Source: Mixia osmundae IAM 14324
Lineage: Eukaryota > Basidiomycota > Mixiomycetes > Mixiales > Mixiaceae
Direction of reading: 5' to 3'
Assembly (NCBI RefSeq): GCF_000708205.1
Contig: NW_014575562.1
Location: 373,616-437,615, forward strand
DNA length: 64,000 bases
The notes beneath the pieces were generated by a model. It did no database searches. It saw only the letters and a program-made list of their open reading frames with translations, and was not told where the DNA came from. Positions 34,434-45,887 of this stretch are shown in pieces. Position numbers and translations under genes: made by a program. Positions within the stretch are counted from its first letter, which is position 1. Each line of letters begins with the position of its first letter.

Positions 34434-37400
34434 ATGTCTTCGACGCTCATCTTCGTCTCGCCGGACGATGGCCGGTCATCTACGCCTCGTCATGGCCCGA
34501 TAAACTCATCTCGAGGAAGTGGAGCAGGCGCTGCCAACGGTCCACGCAAACCAGGTTTCTTGCTCAATCCTGCTGAGCTGACCGCCGGTGGATCAAGTGG
34601 CTCTCGGTCGAACAGCTCTACTTCGCTCAATGACCGACGACCGACGAGGAGTGACAGCGAAAGGCGGGAAGAGCGCAGACGTCGAAGAAGAGCTCAGAGA
34701 GCTGCCTCTGCGGGACAAGAAGAGCCAGAGTCGCCGTCGTCAGAAACGCCTCTATCGAGCTCAGATGGTTCAGCAAGCCATCGCGTCTACAATACTGAGC
34801 AGCCCGACTTGGCATGGGCAGAGTATCTCACCGCGTATCGTGCGGGCAGCTTCCCTGCCGATTCCACGCCACGGCAGCCATCACTACTTGCCCGCTTAGA
34901 CGAAGAGGAAGGCGCAGACATGTCGCAGTCGGACTGGGAATCTTATACGAGCTCACGACACGCGAGCATTGATGCTGGCCCGCCGCTTAATGCGCAGATG
35001 CTCCAGAGCCGTAACAATAGCGCTAGCACCGCCTCGACAGCCGTCGCGCGCACCGCTCTCGCGGCGCTCTCATTGCACAGCCGAAAGCCATCCTTGCCAG
35101 CGCCATCAGAGGACGATACTGGAATTTTTGTTCAAGATGCAGCCTACGCACAGAACGATCAGACGAATACTGCTGAGTATGCTCACCGATCAGTGTCGCT
35201 GCATTCGCCTACTTCGTCGATCACCGGCCATCTGAGCGACAGCGATGAGGGTGCTGGCATGCAAGTGTATGAAACCAGTGATATGAAGCAGAAGGCAGAA
35301 GAGATCCTATCGTTCTACAAGAAGAATCGTTATCTTCCAGCGCCTGACAGTCAGTCAAAGAACACGCGACTAAAATTGCTCCATCGCTACGGCTTGCTCG
35401 ATCCGAATCGAAGAGCGGCAGTGGCAAAGATAGCTCAAGTAGCCCAGCTCGTCTTCAATGCTGCTGCTGTGATCGTCACGCTACTCGAGGATTCTCAGCA
35501 GACGTTTGTCGCCTCGATCGGATTCAGCCAACCGGCGGGTAGCTCGCTTCCAACGCGGGACAGCTTCTGCCCCCATTCACTCCTGACAGACGAGCCGTTG
35601 GTAGTACTTAGGCCAGAAGAGGATTGGCGTTTTGCAAATAACCCCAACGTCAAGTCTGGCCATATTGCGCAATACATTGGCGCACCCATCTCCATGGCCA
35701 CCACTAGCGCTCTTGAGATGGGTGTTCAGGCGGCCGATCCCGCTGATGGAGATCAGAGGATCAACGTCGGGTCGCTCTGCCTGCTAGAGAGCGACAAGTC
35801 ACGTCGACGGACCTCGTTCAGTGCTGAAGACAAGAGGCTTCTGACAAGTCTTGCGGATATGATTGCCCGCGAGCTCTCCACCTCACATATGACGGCACAG
35901 ATAGAGGCTCAAGCGCTTCAGCGGGAATTTCTTGGCGACCTCCTCGCATCAACGGTCTGCAGGCCGTCTCAGGCCACCTCAGCGTCAGACGGAGCGGCAA
36001 ATGCGCCTGTCGATGTCTTTGAGAGGACAGTCGAAGGCCTGCGGCAATATCTGCCTGTCGACTTCGCGGCTATTGTAGACGTGCGAAATTATCACGCGGC
36101 TTTATCATCGCTCAATGACACGAAGTGGGCGTCTGCCGATGCCCACTCCGGTGCGCCATCGCGTCAGTCCCGTACTTGGACCAGCCAGAACGTTACTGGT
36201 GTCTTCAAGACTCTTCAGACCGCGTCCGGTCCCACCATCAGCTGGCTCGAAGCCGAGGTCAATAGCAAAGAAGCTGCTGTGACCATCATGGCCTCTTCGA
36301 CTGATTCTCGGCACAACGACTGGATTGCGCAGATCTCGAGCGCCAGACACAACGAAGACTACGCTGAATGTTTGCTTGCCTTTCTGGAGCATTCGCACGT
36401 CCGGTTCGAAGCCAAAGATTTCATACCTGGCCTTAGGCGCTTACTTCCTGCGCATGCACAAGCAGCAATGATGATACCCCTATTCGCCGGCGATGAACTG
36501 CAACCGCAGATTATGGTTCTCGCAGCCAGTTGTACCCCACACACCGAATACACAAGCGCAGAGGCCGATTTTGTCAGCGGCTTAGGCGCCATTTGCCTTG
36601 GCCAGATGCAGCGACGACAGATTGTTGCGGCCTCAAAGAGCCAGACCCTGTTCGTCTCTCAGATCAGTCACGAGCTCCGGTATGCAAGACCCTCTGTTCG
36701 ATTTGCCAAAGCGCTGATGGACCATGACAGCACGCCATTACACGCCATCTTACTGGAGCTCGAAGGCATGCGGGACGCACTCGATTCGGAAGACTATTAC
36801 GAACAAATCCTACCGATGCTCAACACTGCTGCAGTGTGCGGCGAGAATTTGCGATCAGTGCTCGAGGATGTTCTCGACTTCTCTAAGGTCGAGGCGGTCG
36901 GCGCGACACCGGTGCATGCTCATCGGAAGCGAGCTCTGACCGAAGTCGATCTGAGCGAGGAGCTCATTAATGCTGTCAAGAGCTGTCGTGCGCGCAAGCT
37001 CAGAGCAGATGCCATTGATGATCGCTCTACCGGTGACAGAGTGTCGATCATCGTCGAAACGGAGGCCAAGCACGGCAGCTGGCATGCTCTGGTTGATAAG
37101 GCTGGCCTCAACCGAATCATATTGAATGTCACGGGCAATTCGCTCAAGTACACTGAACATGTACGCGCTTGCTCTTCCTGTTTGACACGACGCTCAAGGC
37201 TCGCAGGGCTCGGTCAATGTATCTTTGCGCGTGCTGCGAGATCCGCCTGGATCACAATCGCCGGACGTACAGCAAACCGCGACTTCACTTATTGAGATCC
37301 GTGTCACTGACACCGGCTGCGGCTTTAGTAGCTCATTCGCCAAGAACGACCTCTTCACGCCATTCAAGCAAGGCAACGAGTTCTCGACAGGCGTCGGTCT

Positions 37401-38257
37401 TGGTTTGTCGATTGTTCGTGCAATTGTCAAGCGCATGGTAGGCGACATTCTTGTCGACAGTGTTGAAGGCCAAGGAACGACTATGACGATCATACTGCCC
37501 GTCCAATGGATGGCTTCCTCGGATGATTCAGCGGTCTTGACGCCGCCGAAACGGGTGTGTCTCACTACTTATGGCACACCTGTACCGTCCGCAACCTCGA
37601 CCGAAGGGTCGCTGGGCCGCGTCCTCGCGCGAGAATCGGTCCGAGCATCCTCGTCACACAAGGCTGCAAAGCCGCCTGTATCGCGAGACAGCTCTGCTTC
37701 TACCGCTCACTCAGGGAGCAAACGCTTTCGTGATGGCCGCTCGGCTGACATTCGAGTGCTCATAGCCGAAGATAACGCGATATCGCGTAAGATTCTCACG
37801 TCAGTGCAAGCCTTGCGCGCATGAGCAACTGGGCTGACACTGTGATGCAGGACTATGCTAGCGCGGAAAGGTATCGACTATCGAGCTGCGTGCGATGGAC
37901 AAGAAGCGATCGATATCTACGCTCAATATCACCCGACAGTCTGCTGGCTCGATGTCAACATGCCGCGCAAAAGCGGGCTCGAAGCTGCAACGGAGATTCG
38001 TCAGATTGAGCAGAAGCATTCGCTACGACGTAGCAACATCGTCATCATCTCCGGCGGCTCAAGCGAGCAAGCCAGCTCGATGCTTGCGACTGGTCAGATC
38101 GAGTAGGTCCTCTCGTGCGCTTTGTTCCGTGTCTTGTGTTGACACTCGGCACAGCTCATACAATGTCAAAGGCGGCTTATCGCTCAAGGCCCTCGTCGGT
38201 GCGCTTGAGAGCCAAGACAATGACAGCAGCGCGCCCGAGGCGGCCAATGCAACGTGA
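34434..38257 (+). CDS. Hybrid histidine kinase with GAF sensor and receiver domain
   Basis: Cytoplasmic two-component sensor of about 1,200 residues; no membrane segment is evident. The N-terminal 280 residues are Ser/Arg-rich. A GAF domain follows (RLKLLHRYGLLDPNRRAAV through INVGSLCLLESD). The H-box ISHELR|TPLHAIL has its His near residue 746 and is split by an intron. The ATPase domain has a variant N-box (VTGNSLKYTEH), G1 DTGCGF, F-box LFTPFKQ and G2 GVGLGLSIV. The receiver starts IRVLIAEDNAISRKIL, has phospho-Asp in WLDVNMPRKSG, and ends VKGGLSLKALVGAL, where the usual Lys-Pro is Lys-Gly. Five exons, all GT-AG. In fungi such kinases signal through Ypd1 to Ssk1/Skn7. The N-box lacks the usual first Asn pattern. 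Confidence 0.9.
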
Positions 38258-39006
38258 GGGGATGGAACCGTTCTCAATGGCTGATTCGTACAGTCTATCC
38301 CACTAGCATCTACTTGACATGACTGTTCATTGCACCATATAGAATGTTGCCCTGCTCGCTTGGTTACATCTGAGGCTCGGAAGCTGGCCACGCCCGGCGG
38401 CAGATGCGCACACGCGCAGACTCCGAGGCCGACGTCTCCGGCGCGCGACAAATTGTCCGCCACAGGCAAACTTGCAAAAGAGCAGCTGTTGAGGCTGGAC
38501 AGCAACAACGTAGTCGCTCAAGTCATATAGCCGTGATCTGCTGCTGCGACTAGCGATCGCCGGCGCTGGCGACTGCTTAAACCTCGGCGTAGACCCGAGC
38601 TCACGTCAACTGCAGAGCGAGAAAACTTACGACTGCCAATATTACAGACCTAGGTAGATTTGTGGGCTCATATACGACTCTCCGCTTGCTCCACTACGGT
38701 AGGGAGCGAGCGGTCAAGCCTCCCTAAGACCGACGAGACAGGAGTTCAACCCTCTTTGCATTCGTCCTCGTCCGCGAAGCTGCTCGTTTGTGCGTGGTCG
38801 ATCATACCTCAGTAGATCCACAGGGATCCCCCAGAACGATCGACCTCGCTAGGGGGAGCGAGGCCTCAGCTGCCGAATCAGTCGTCACTACAAGCCGTCC
38901 AGCGCCCGCTCAAGGGGTTGGGCGCATCGTCTTTGCCAGTCCACTGCAGGGCAGATCCACGCCTCCGTGCAGCCAGAGCGACGTCCACATCGTCTTGAGC
39001 TAGGAA
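38258..39006 (+). other. Intergenic region and probable long 5' leader of ODC
   Basis: 749 bp between the kinase stop and the ODC start. A + strand frame 38330-38530 (ending LLRLDSNNVVAQVI) has protein-like composition, but I could not splice it to the kinase. A frame open from about 38788 stops one codon before the ODC ATG and lacks an ATG of its own. A strong hairpin sits at 38682-38713. Control of ODC translation by the leader is known in other eukaryotes; here it is only a possibility. Confidence 0.4.
38682..38713 (+). repeat. Inverted repeat / RNA hairpin upstream of ODC
   Basis: CCGCTTGCTCC (38682-38692) pairs with GGAGCGAGCGG (38703-38713): 11 base pairs with a single G-U, around a 10-nt loop. 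It lies about 300 nt before the ODC start codon. Function not known. Confidence 0.55.
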
Positions 39007-40591
39007 ATGACGAAGACTCTGACGGCGGCAACACTGTCTTCAACTACCGTAGTCCAAGCGGGCAAACCTGCTAAGCTCGATGTCAGCATTGAGCACAGCA
39101 GCGCTCCAGGGACACCTGAGCGACGGCTATCGTTTGCCCCGGAGAGCAACAAAGCCCTCCGATCATGCTCTCTGCCACCTATCAAGCGAGGCTTCCCTCG
39201 TGCGCCGCCACCGCCGGTCTTTGAGACGCCCGAGATTTTTACCGGCTCGATTCTGGAGGTCATGCACAATACGGTGGCTGAGCACGAAGATCACGATGGT
39301 CATGCTTCGGTAGAAGACGCTTTCTTCGTCTGTGACTTGGCTCAAGTTTACAAACAAATTGTGCGCTGGTGGGATCAATTTGGTCATCCACTACATGCCA
39401 GTGCTGAGCATCGCATCGAACCTTTCTTCGGTATGTCCCTCGCGCTCACGCCAGCATATCGAGTACTCACACACGTACGCAGCCGTCAAAAGTAACCCTG
39501 ATCCGCTCGTGCTCAAGATGATGGCTGCGCTTGGCTTCGGTTTCGACTGTGCTTCGCATACCGAGATCGCACTGGTGCTCGCATTGGGAGTGCATCCCGA
39601 TCAGATCATCTATGCCAACCCTTGCAAGGCTGCCTCGATGGTTGGCCATGCTGCAAGCCACCGCGTCAACCACATGACGTTTGATAACGCGGACGAGCTG
39701 CGCAAAGTCAGCAGACTTCATCCCGACGCCAGAATGGTCCTTCGCATCCTCACAGACGATAGCGGCTCTCTCTGTCGACTGGGTCTGAAGTTCGGGGCTG
39801 CGATGAGCGAAGTCCGCCCGCTCCTGACCCGAGCAAAGGAACTTGGCGTCGAGGTCGTCGGCATCAGCTTTCACGTAGGCTCGGGTTGCTCCAATCCGTT
39901 ACTGTACGACGATGCCATCCATCGCGCCAAGCTTGCGTTTCAAATTGGCGCAGAACTGGGCTATGACTTTACTCTGCTCGACATCGGCGGTGGCTTCGGC
40001 AGCGACAATCTAGAGCTCATGGCCGCTGTCATTCATAGATCGCTTACTGTTCACTTCCCCGATAGACGGAAAGTTCGCGTCATCGCTGAACCGGGACGCT
40101 ACTATGTCGCAGAAGCGTTCCAGCTTGCGACCAACATCATCGCTCGACGTGGTCTGAGCGACGAGCAAGAGAGAGCTGCAATACTTTGTGAGGCGGCGAA
40201 TACGACAGACGAGCCCGCTGTCATGTACTATATCAATGACGGCGTTTATGGATCGTTCAACTGCACGATGTTTGACCATCAAGTCGTGCATCCGCGAGTC
40301 CTCACCGCCAAAGGCGCAGTCGTCGACGATGGCAAGCAATTCGGTAAAGTACAGCCATGTTCCATCTGGGGACCGACGTGTGACTCGATTGATGTCGTTC
40401 AGAGCAAAGCTTTTCTGCCGACAGATTCGCTCGTCGTTGGCGACTGGCTGCGTTGGGAAAATATGGGTGCCTACACTATATGCGCAGCATCTCAGTTCAA
40501 TGGGATGGCACGCTCGGAGGTGAGCTACACGATCGATGCCGGCGGTGACGATACCTTGGAAGCAAAATTACGCGCGCTCGTCCTGTCATGA
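39007..40591 (+). CDS. ODC1: Ornithine decarboxylase
   Basis: PLP enzyme (fold type III) converting ornithine to putrescine, the first step of polyamine synthesis. About 510 residues in two exons; a GT-AG intron (39431-39482) joins EPFF to AVKSN, placing the PLP Lys at about residue 144 in FFAVKSNPDP. Other hallmarks: FDCASHTEI, ANPCKAASMV, HVGSGCSNP, DIGGGFG, IAEPGRYYV, the active-site Cys region CSIWGPTCDSID, and the dimer-interface WENMGAYT. The first 80 residues are a Ser/Pro-rich extension longer than in animal enzymes. Eukaryotic ODC is controlled by antizyme-directed proteasome delivery; no antizyme gene is in this window. It is convergent with a polyamine oxidase gene. Confidence 0.96.
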
Positions 40592-40706
40592 TGCGAGATT
40601 TCATGTTGTCACCATGCAATGACTTTTTGATTATTACACTACCCTCCTGATTCGTCCCCTTGACCCACTGAGCATGCGCATAATCCACTGAGAGTATTCG
40701 ATCAAG

Positions 40707-42349
40707 TTAAAAGGTGATGCTTTGCTGCGTCGATTGATAGACAACTGGATAGTACGACTCGTTTAGTTTCGATGTCTTGAACGAATCAATGAGGCCATTG
40801 GTCGTGTCCAGAGCACTGTAGTAAGCTCCGTGCAAGAAGCCATACCACTGGTACGAGAGAGCTTCGCCGGCGAAGAGCAGTCGAGCATCTTTGCCTGCAG
40901 GAAGACCAGCGCGTAGATTCTCTTGAGAGAGCGGGCTATAACCTGCTGGCCAATTGCTATACGATCCTCTGTACAGTGGATCGGAATGCCAGCGCGGATA
41001 GTAGATCGATGTCGCTACAATGTTGGCCTTGTTTCCGTACATGCCCTTGAGAATGCCAACGATTTCGTCTTGTACGTCCTGCTCGCTGCGCGCCTCGACA
41101 GCGACTGCCTGATCGCCGAGAGCCGTAACGAAGAGCGTCTTTGAGCCAGGGAAGAAGTCTTCTACGTCGAGGAATTGGAACTGGACATATCTCGCACGAA
41201 CGGCGGGGTCGACATATAACGCGAATTGATCGTTCGCTGCCCAGAACTTCTCGGTAAAGGTGATGAAGATCTTTGTATAGACAGCCATAGCGAAGCTGTC
41301 AATGGCGTCTTGTTTCCATACGGGAAATGATGGGCTGAATGTGACGTCGCTATTCTGTAGCACGCCAACTGAGAAGGTACAGATCGCATAATCGCCTGTA
41401 AATTTCTGCCCGCCGGTTGTGGTGACTGAGACACCCGAGGTACTATATGCAACCTTCTTGACGGTTGTGTTCAAGCGCAGCTTTGATGAGGCGTTAAGAG
41501 GCGCAAACTCGTGTTCCAGTATGACGCTGAAACCTCTCTGATCAATGGAGAGGGCATTGTCGGCCGAGAAGAGATTGAAGGTGTCGTTAGTATTGACTGA
41601 TGAGTACGTCCAGGATGAGTCTGACGGCTGTATCTCACGCTGTCAGTGCAAGCAAGTCGTGAATTGCAAGAACTGACACTTTGTGCAAACTCCATATCGT
41701 AGTTGTAAGCCTCGACGGCTCTCGCCTCCGGCGTCAATGGATTCCATCCGGCTCTGAAGAGGCCGCCTCTTGCATTGTAGTCGAACTGATTCTGGTCGAG
41801 CTTAGTGCCTGCAATGGACAAGAAGTTCGCAAAGGCGTCACTGTACTGATCGTACAGATCGTCGACGCCTTTTGCTTTGCCATTGAGATTGTAGGCTGTA
41901 AAGTTACTGAAGTCGCTGATGGACGTCGATAAGTTGGCGTCGAGAGCGAGCCTCCAAATGGGATTGAACCCGGATGACGAATTGAGACCTTGAACCCTGC
42001 TCTCTTGTGTCAGTACGAGGCGATATTGGTGCAGTGAGACTTACCAATTCGGCCCACGCTCTACGACGAGGCCGTTGGCCAGCTTCTGGCTCTGCATGCG
42101 CCCTCCAATCTGCGGCTCTGCATCGATGATGAGCCAGTCTGTGACCCCTGCCTTCTGCAGATTGATGGCCGCAGTGATGCCAGCAACCCCTGCTCCCAAG
42201 ATGAGGACCTTGGCGTTCTGCTTTGAGCTGCTCGACGAGGAAGAGGACGAAGCAGTCGCTGTCGAACTGGCTTTCGCAGACGCGCTGGCAGGCGCCGCTG
42301 CAATTTGCAGAGCGCTTAGCAGGCACAACAGGCCCAGTCTACCGAGCAT
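40707..42349 (-). CDS. Secreted FAD-dependent polyamine oxidase
   Basis: Amine oxidase family flavoenzyme of about 500 residues in three exons. A signal peptide (MLGRLGLLCLLSALQIAAA) and a Ser-rich spacer precede the dinucleotide site VLILGAGVAGITAAINL. Then come GGRMQS and ERGPNW|VQG; the latter, bridged by a GT-AG intron, is the family RG.W motif. The second intron joins EFAQS to PSDSSWTYSS. C-terminal motifs are FAGEALSYQWYGFLHGAYYSA, the flavin-contacting end of the fold. Potential N-glycosylation sites fit secretion. Fungal secreted relatives oxidise spermine and spermidine, releasing hydrogen peroxide. It faces the ODC gene tail to tail, 115 bp apart. Confidence 0.92.
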
Positions 42350-42773
42350 TGTTTGCGGCTAGTAGCTACCGAGAAGGTCAAGAGGAGACAGGGGAAAGAG
42401 GGCAGCATGTCTGTCTCTCGTGGCTTAGGCTTAGGTCTTATGTTCGATAGGCAGTACGCGATCGCCCTGGCAAACTCTAAAATACTTGTGAGCGTGCAAA
42501 TGAAGCAAATGTCTGCGCAGGCAGCGACAGCGATCCCGGAAGATGTCTGAGAGCGCTTGATGCAAAGGGCCGCGAGACTGCTGTAGGAGTCTAGCTCCCG
42601 CAGCAGAGAGGCCCAGTGACTCGTTCCCGTAAGAGCGAGCATCGCTTCTTCTCGGACTTTACAAGCGAGCGTAAAGTCGGTACTGCTGACAGATCTCCTA
42701 AGCGTTACCTCGCCGTCACGCATTGGGTCAGACGTTGCGAATCTGGGCTTGAAGCCAATTCTGCGTCGCTGAG
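42350..42773. other. Intergenic region 5' of the polyamine oxidase gene
   Basis: 424 bp. Probably promoter of the oxidase and of the small + strand gene. No coding or structural feature that I can support. Confidence 0.35.
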
Positions 42774-43083
42774 ATGGTCATCACTGGCTACATAGCCTGT
42801 GAGCTCACAGAGCTCACGAAACTTATGGGACGCAAGTTCCATGCATTGATACATCCAGAGGAACGGCGAGCGAGACGACAAGTGAAGGCTGGCGAGTCAG
42901 CGGAAGATCGCACCCGTCGCAAACGAGAGAAAGCAGCCATGCGACATGGACTCTTCGGCAAGATCACCTGATGCGATCACTGCCGTCTCTCCACCAGACG
43001 ACCCCGGCGTGAAAGGTCAACAAGAGGACTCTCCCGCGCCGGCACCCACTGTGGATGAGCGAAGTCATACGATTCACTCATGA
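42774..43083 (+). CDS. Possible small basic protein, two exons
   Basis: Candidate gene of about 88 residues. The first exon reads MVITGYIACELTELTK, then a Lys/Arg-rich segment (HPEERRARRQVKAGESAED). If the segment 42958-42997 (GCAAGA...CCACCAG, 40 nt) is removed as a GC-AG intron, the frame continues as DDPGVKGQQEDSPAPAPT to a stop at 43081. Without splicing the frame stops soon after GLFGKIT. The coding-like composition and the window's habit of GC donors support it, but there is no recognised family, and the intron would be the shortest here. Confidence 0.4.
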
Positions 43084-43585
43084 ATGCTCGCGTGGCCTAC
43101 GACAGCGCCCCTATCAGCTCCGCGTCTCGGCAAATCTGGGCATTTTCCGGCTTTCAGAGATCTGCCAGCGCCAAGCCAAGGGCTGCCGAGCAGCATCCCA
43201 GATTGGGCAGCCAAGCTTGATGTCTCATCTTCGATAACGAGTTTGTAATACTGAATCCATGCATTTTGAGATGCATTTTGAGCTGCATGATCGATGTGAT
43301 TGAACCCGTTCCCGCTTTGACCGTCTCAGCCTAGATAAGAAATCTTTTCGCGTGCGCCCAACCTCTTGCGCTCGAGGATCGAACGACCTCTCTTCGTCTT
43401 GCACTAGCGGCCTCGCTCGTCTGTCACATTCGCCCGGCAAGGAGCGGAGAGACTTCTTGGGATACGTTCAGGCCTCGTTAGACGTCGATAGTCGCGCCTG
43501 AGCCGGCGATTTCACTATCTACGAATCAGCAGATCGGCCTCAGACCTCTCTTGCGTGCACTTAGAGATCTTTAGACTTTGCAAAC
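43084..43585. other. Intergenic region 5' of the ammonium transporter gene
   Basis: 502 bp with no supported gene. It likely holds the ammonium transporter promoter. A nitrogen-control GATA element would be expected; CGATAACG and AGATAAG occur (near 43231 and 43334) as candidates. Confidence 0.4.
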
Positions 43586-45612
43586 ATGGTCGTCCTCAAC
43601 TTTACCGACAGTCGTACGTCAAAACTGCCTCAAAGAGGACTGCCGCTAACTTGTAGCTGGTCTCACAGAGGACATGATTGTCAATGCCGGCAGTAGGTCG
43701 CACGATCGCGACAAAGTCTTGTTTCACTGATCGTCGTGTCTTCACAGCTCCGGACGAGATTGTCTACAATGCCGGCGACTTTGCCTGGGTTCTGACCTCG
43801 ACAGTACGTCTCCTCCTCGATGCCGAGGTTTGTCTCAGGCTGATCCCGGGTGACCGCGCAGGCTCTTGTCATGATCATGACACCCGTATGTCTTCACGGA
43901 CTGTGATCGGATGAAGCTGATGGGGATGCCATAGGGTCTCGGCTTCTTCTACAGCGGTTTGCTGCGAAGAAAGAACGCGCTTTCGATGATCTGGGCCTCC
44001 ATGGTCGTCTTCGCGACCGTCTCATTCCAATGGTTCTTCTGGGGATAGCGAGTCGCATGCTTATCATTCTTGACCCGACGCTGACCCGTTCCAGCGTAGC
44101 TCCTTGACCTTTTCGCCAACCGGCAGCAAGTTCATCGGCAACCTCGACAACTTTGGTCTCATGAATGTTTTGCTTGACGTATGTCCTTTTACCGAGCTGC
44201 CACGATTCTGCCTGACTGTGCATACAGGAATCCGCTGGATCCACGCGCATCCCTGCGTTGCTCTACTGCATCTACCAGCTCATGTTCGCCGCCATCACAC
44301 CCATGATCGCAGTCGGCGCCATGGCCGAGCGAGGACGTCTCGGACCTATCATGGTCTTCACGTTCGTTTGGGCCACCCTTGTCTATGATCGTAGGTCAAC
44401 CCGTATCTTGTCATGATCATACGACTGACGTGATTCACAAAAGCTATCGCGTGCTGGACTTGGGCACCCAATGGTTGGGCGTACATCCTGCCCGCCCTCG
44501 ATTTCGCCGGCGGAGGTCCCGTACACATGTCCTCGGGCACTGCAGCGCTCGCCTACTCCATCTGGATCGGCAAGCGTCGCGGCTACGGCACTGAGCGACT
44601 CGCCTACAAGCCTCACAATGTCTCTCACGTCGTTCTCGGCACAGTATTCCTCTGGTGGGCTTCGTGTAGAGCTCTGGTAAACGTTTGCTGACGAGCGATA
44701 TCAGGTTCGGCTGGTTTGGCTTCAACGGTGGTTCTGCTCTCTCGGCCAATCTCCGCGCAACTCAGGCGGCAATCGTTACCAACAATGCAGCGGCCGTCGG
44801 TGGTCTTACCTGGATGTTGCTCGATTGGAGGCTAGAGCGCAAGTGGTCTGCCGTCGGCTTCTGCTCAGGTGCTATTTGCGGTCTCGTCGGTATCACACCC
44901 GCATCCGGTTACGTTGGAACACCCGCTTCGCTCGCCATCGGTGTCATCACTGCAGCATGCTGCAATTGGGCGACTAAGCTCAAGTTCATCTTCGGATACG
45001 ATGACGCACTCGATATCTTCGCCGCTCACGGTATCGGAGGAATGGTCGGCAACTTGTTGACCGGTCTTTTCGCCGATTCCCGCGTCGTGTCGTTTGATGG
45101 CGCATCCGTCATCGACGGTGGATGGATCAACCATCACTACATTCAGCTTGCCTACCAGCTCGCCGACTGCGCCGCCATCATGGGATATGCCTTCGCAATG
45201 ACAATGCTCATCTTGGTCGTCATGGTATGTACTTTCGCCGCCTCATCTGCACATGCCGATGTGTGTTTCATTCCCTCAGGATTACATTCCAGGCCTTTCC
45301 CTCCGTGCATCTGAGGAGGCCGAAATCATCGGTGTCGACGAAGCGGAGATGGGCGAAGTCGCGTACGACTATGTCCTGCTAGAAAAGGATCTAGAGGCAA
45401 AGGTAAGGCTGCTTGCTTTCATGTTCTGCATGACGAGCTGACGCAACCTCTTGCAGTACTTTGAGGAGACTGGCTCTCGCTCGTCGTCTGACCTACCAGA
45501 GAAGTCGGGCGTTCAGCCGCCATCAGCACGCTCTGCGCAGCAGCCCGAGAAGACTGATGTGCACGACGATGCCGTACCAGCATCGACAGAGCCTGCGACC
45601 ACGACCGCATAA
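43586..45612 (+). CDS. MEP2: Ammonium transporter (Mep/Amt family)
   Basis: Plasma-membrane ammonium permease with about 11 membrane segments, split into about eleven exons. Family blocks: [35 protein letters not shown] (spread over three exons), FQWFFWGYSLTFSPTG, MFAAITPMIAVGAMAERGR, the pore region FGWFGFNGGSAL, WATKLKFIFGYDDALDIFAAHGIGGMVGNLLTG with the second pore His, and the cytosolic DYIPGLSLRASEEAEIIGVDEAEMGE tail. Intron 44048-44099 starts GCGAGT and must be GC-AG, because the exon continues into a stop otherwise and GGATA plus C rebuilds WGYSL. The other introns are GT-AG. The symbol is a family label; Mep2-type sensing versus Mep1-type transport cannot be decided. Confidence 0.94.
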
Positions 45613-45887
45613 TCAAACCCCGCAGTCACTCGGTTGCATAATTTGCCTCACAAAATCTGCCACAATTGGACGATGTCATCTCGTCTGCTCCTTCGGGCTC
45701 ACTTTTCGTTATAACCCTATTGTATGACCTCCTTAGAAGTGATTGTCATTGGGATGCATTTGAACTTTCAAGCGATCGTGGGCTGAGTCGCACTGGAGCA
45801 AGCTTTTAACTCGCGCGCGGAATTGACCGTGAGAGATTTTCCAAGAAAGTGCGCCACGGCCACCGCCAGTTCGCCAGCAAGTCAAAG

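Noticed and set aside
38690-38785. tRNA-like region: a T-arm-like AGGAG-TTCAACC-CTCTT and an upstream GCGGTCAAG resembling a D-arm
   Set aside because: No 5' acceptor strand pairs with the 3' side TGCATTC, and no anticodon arm could be formed; the upstream part is better explained as a plain hairpin.
38788-39003. Frame ending one codon before the ODC ATG, considered as an upstream ORF
   Set aside because: It has no ATG of its own; kept only as a remark on the ODC leader.
41965-41985. GGATTGAACCCGG, which reads as a reverse-strand tRNA B-box
   Set aside because: It lies inside polyamine oxidase coding sequence (GFNPIW) and has no tRNA fold around it.
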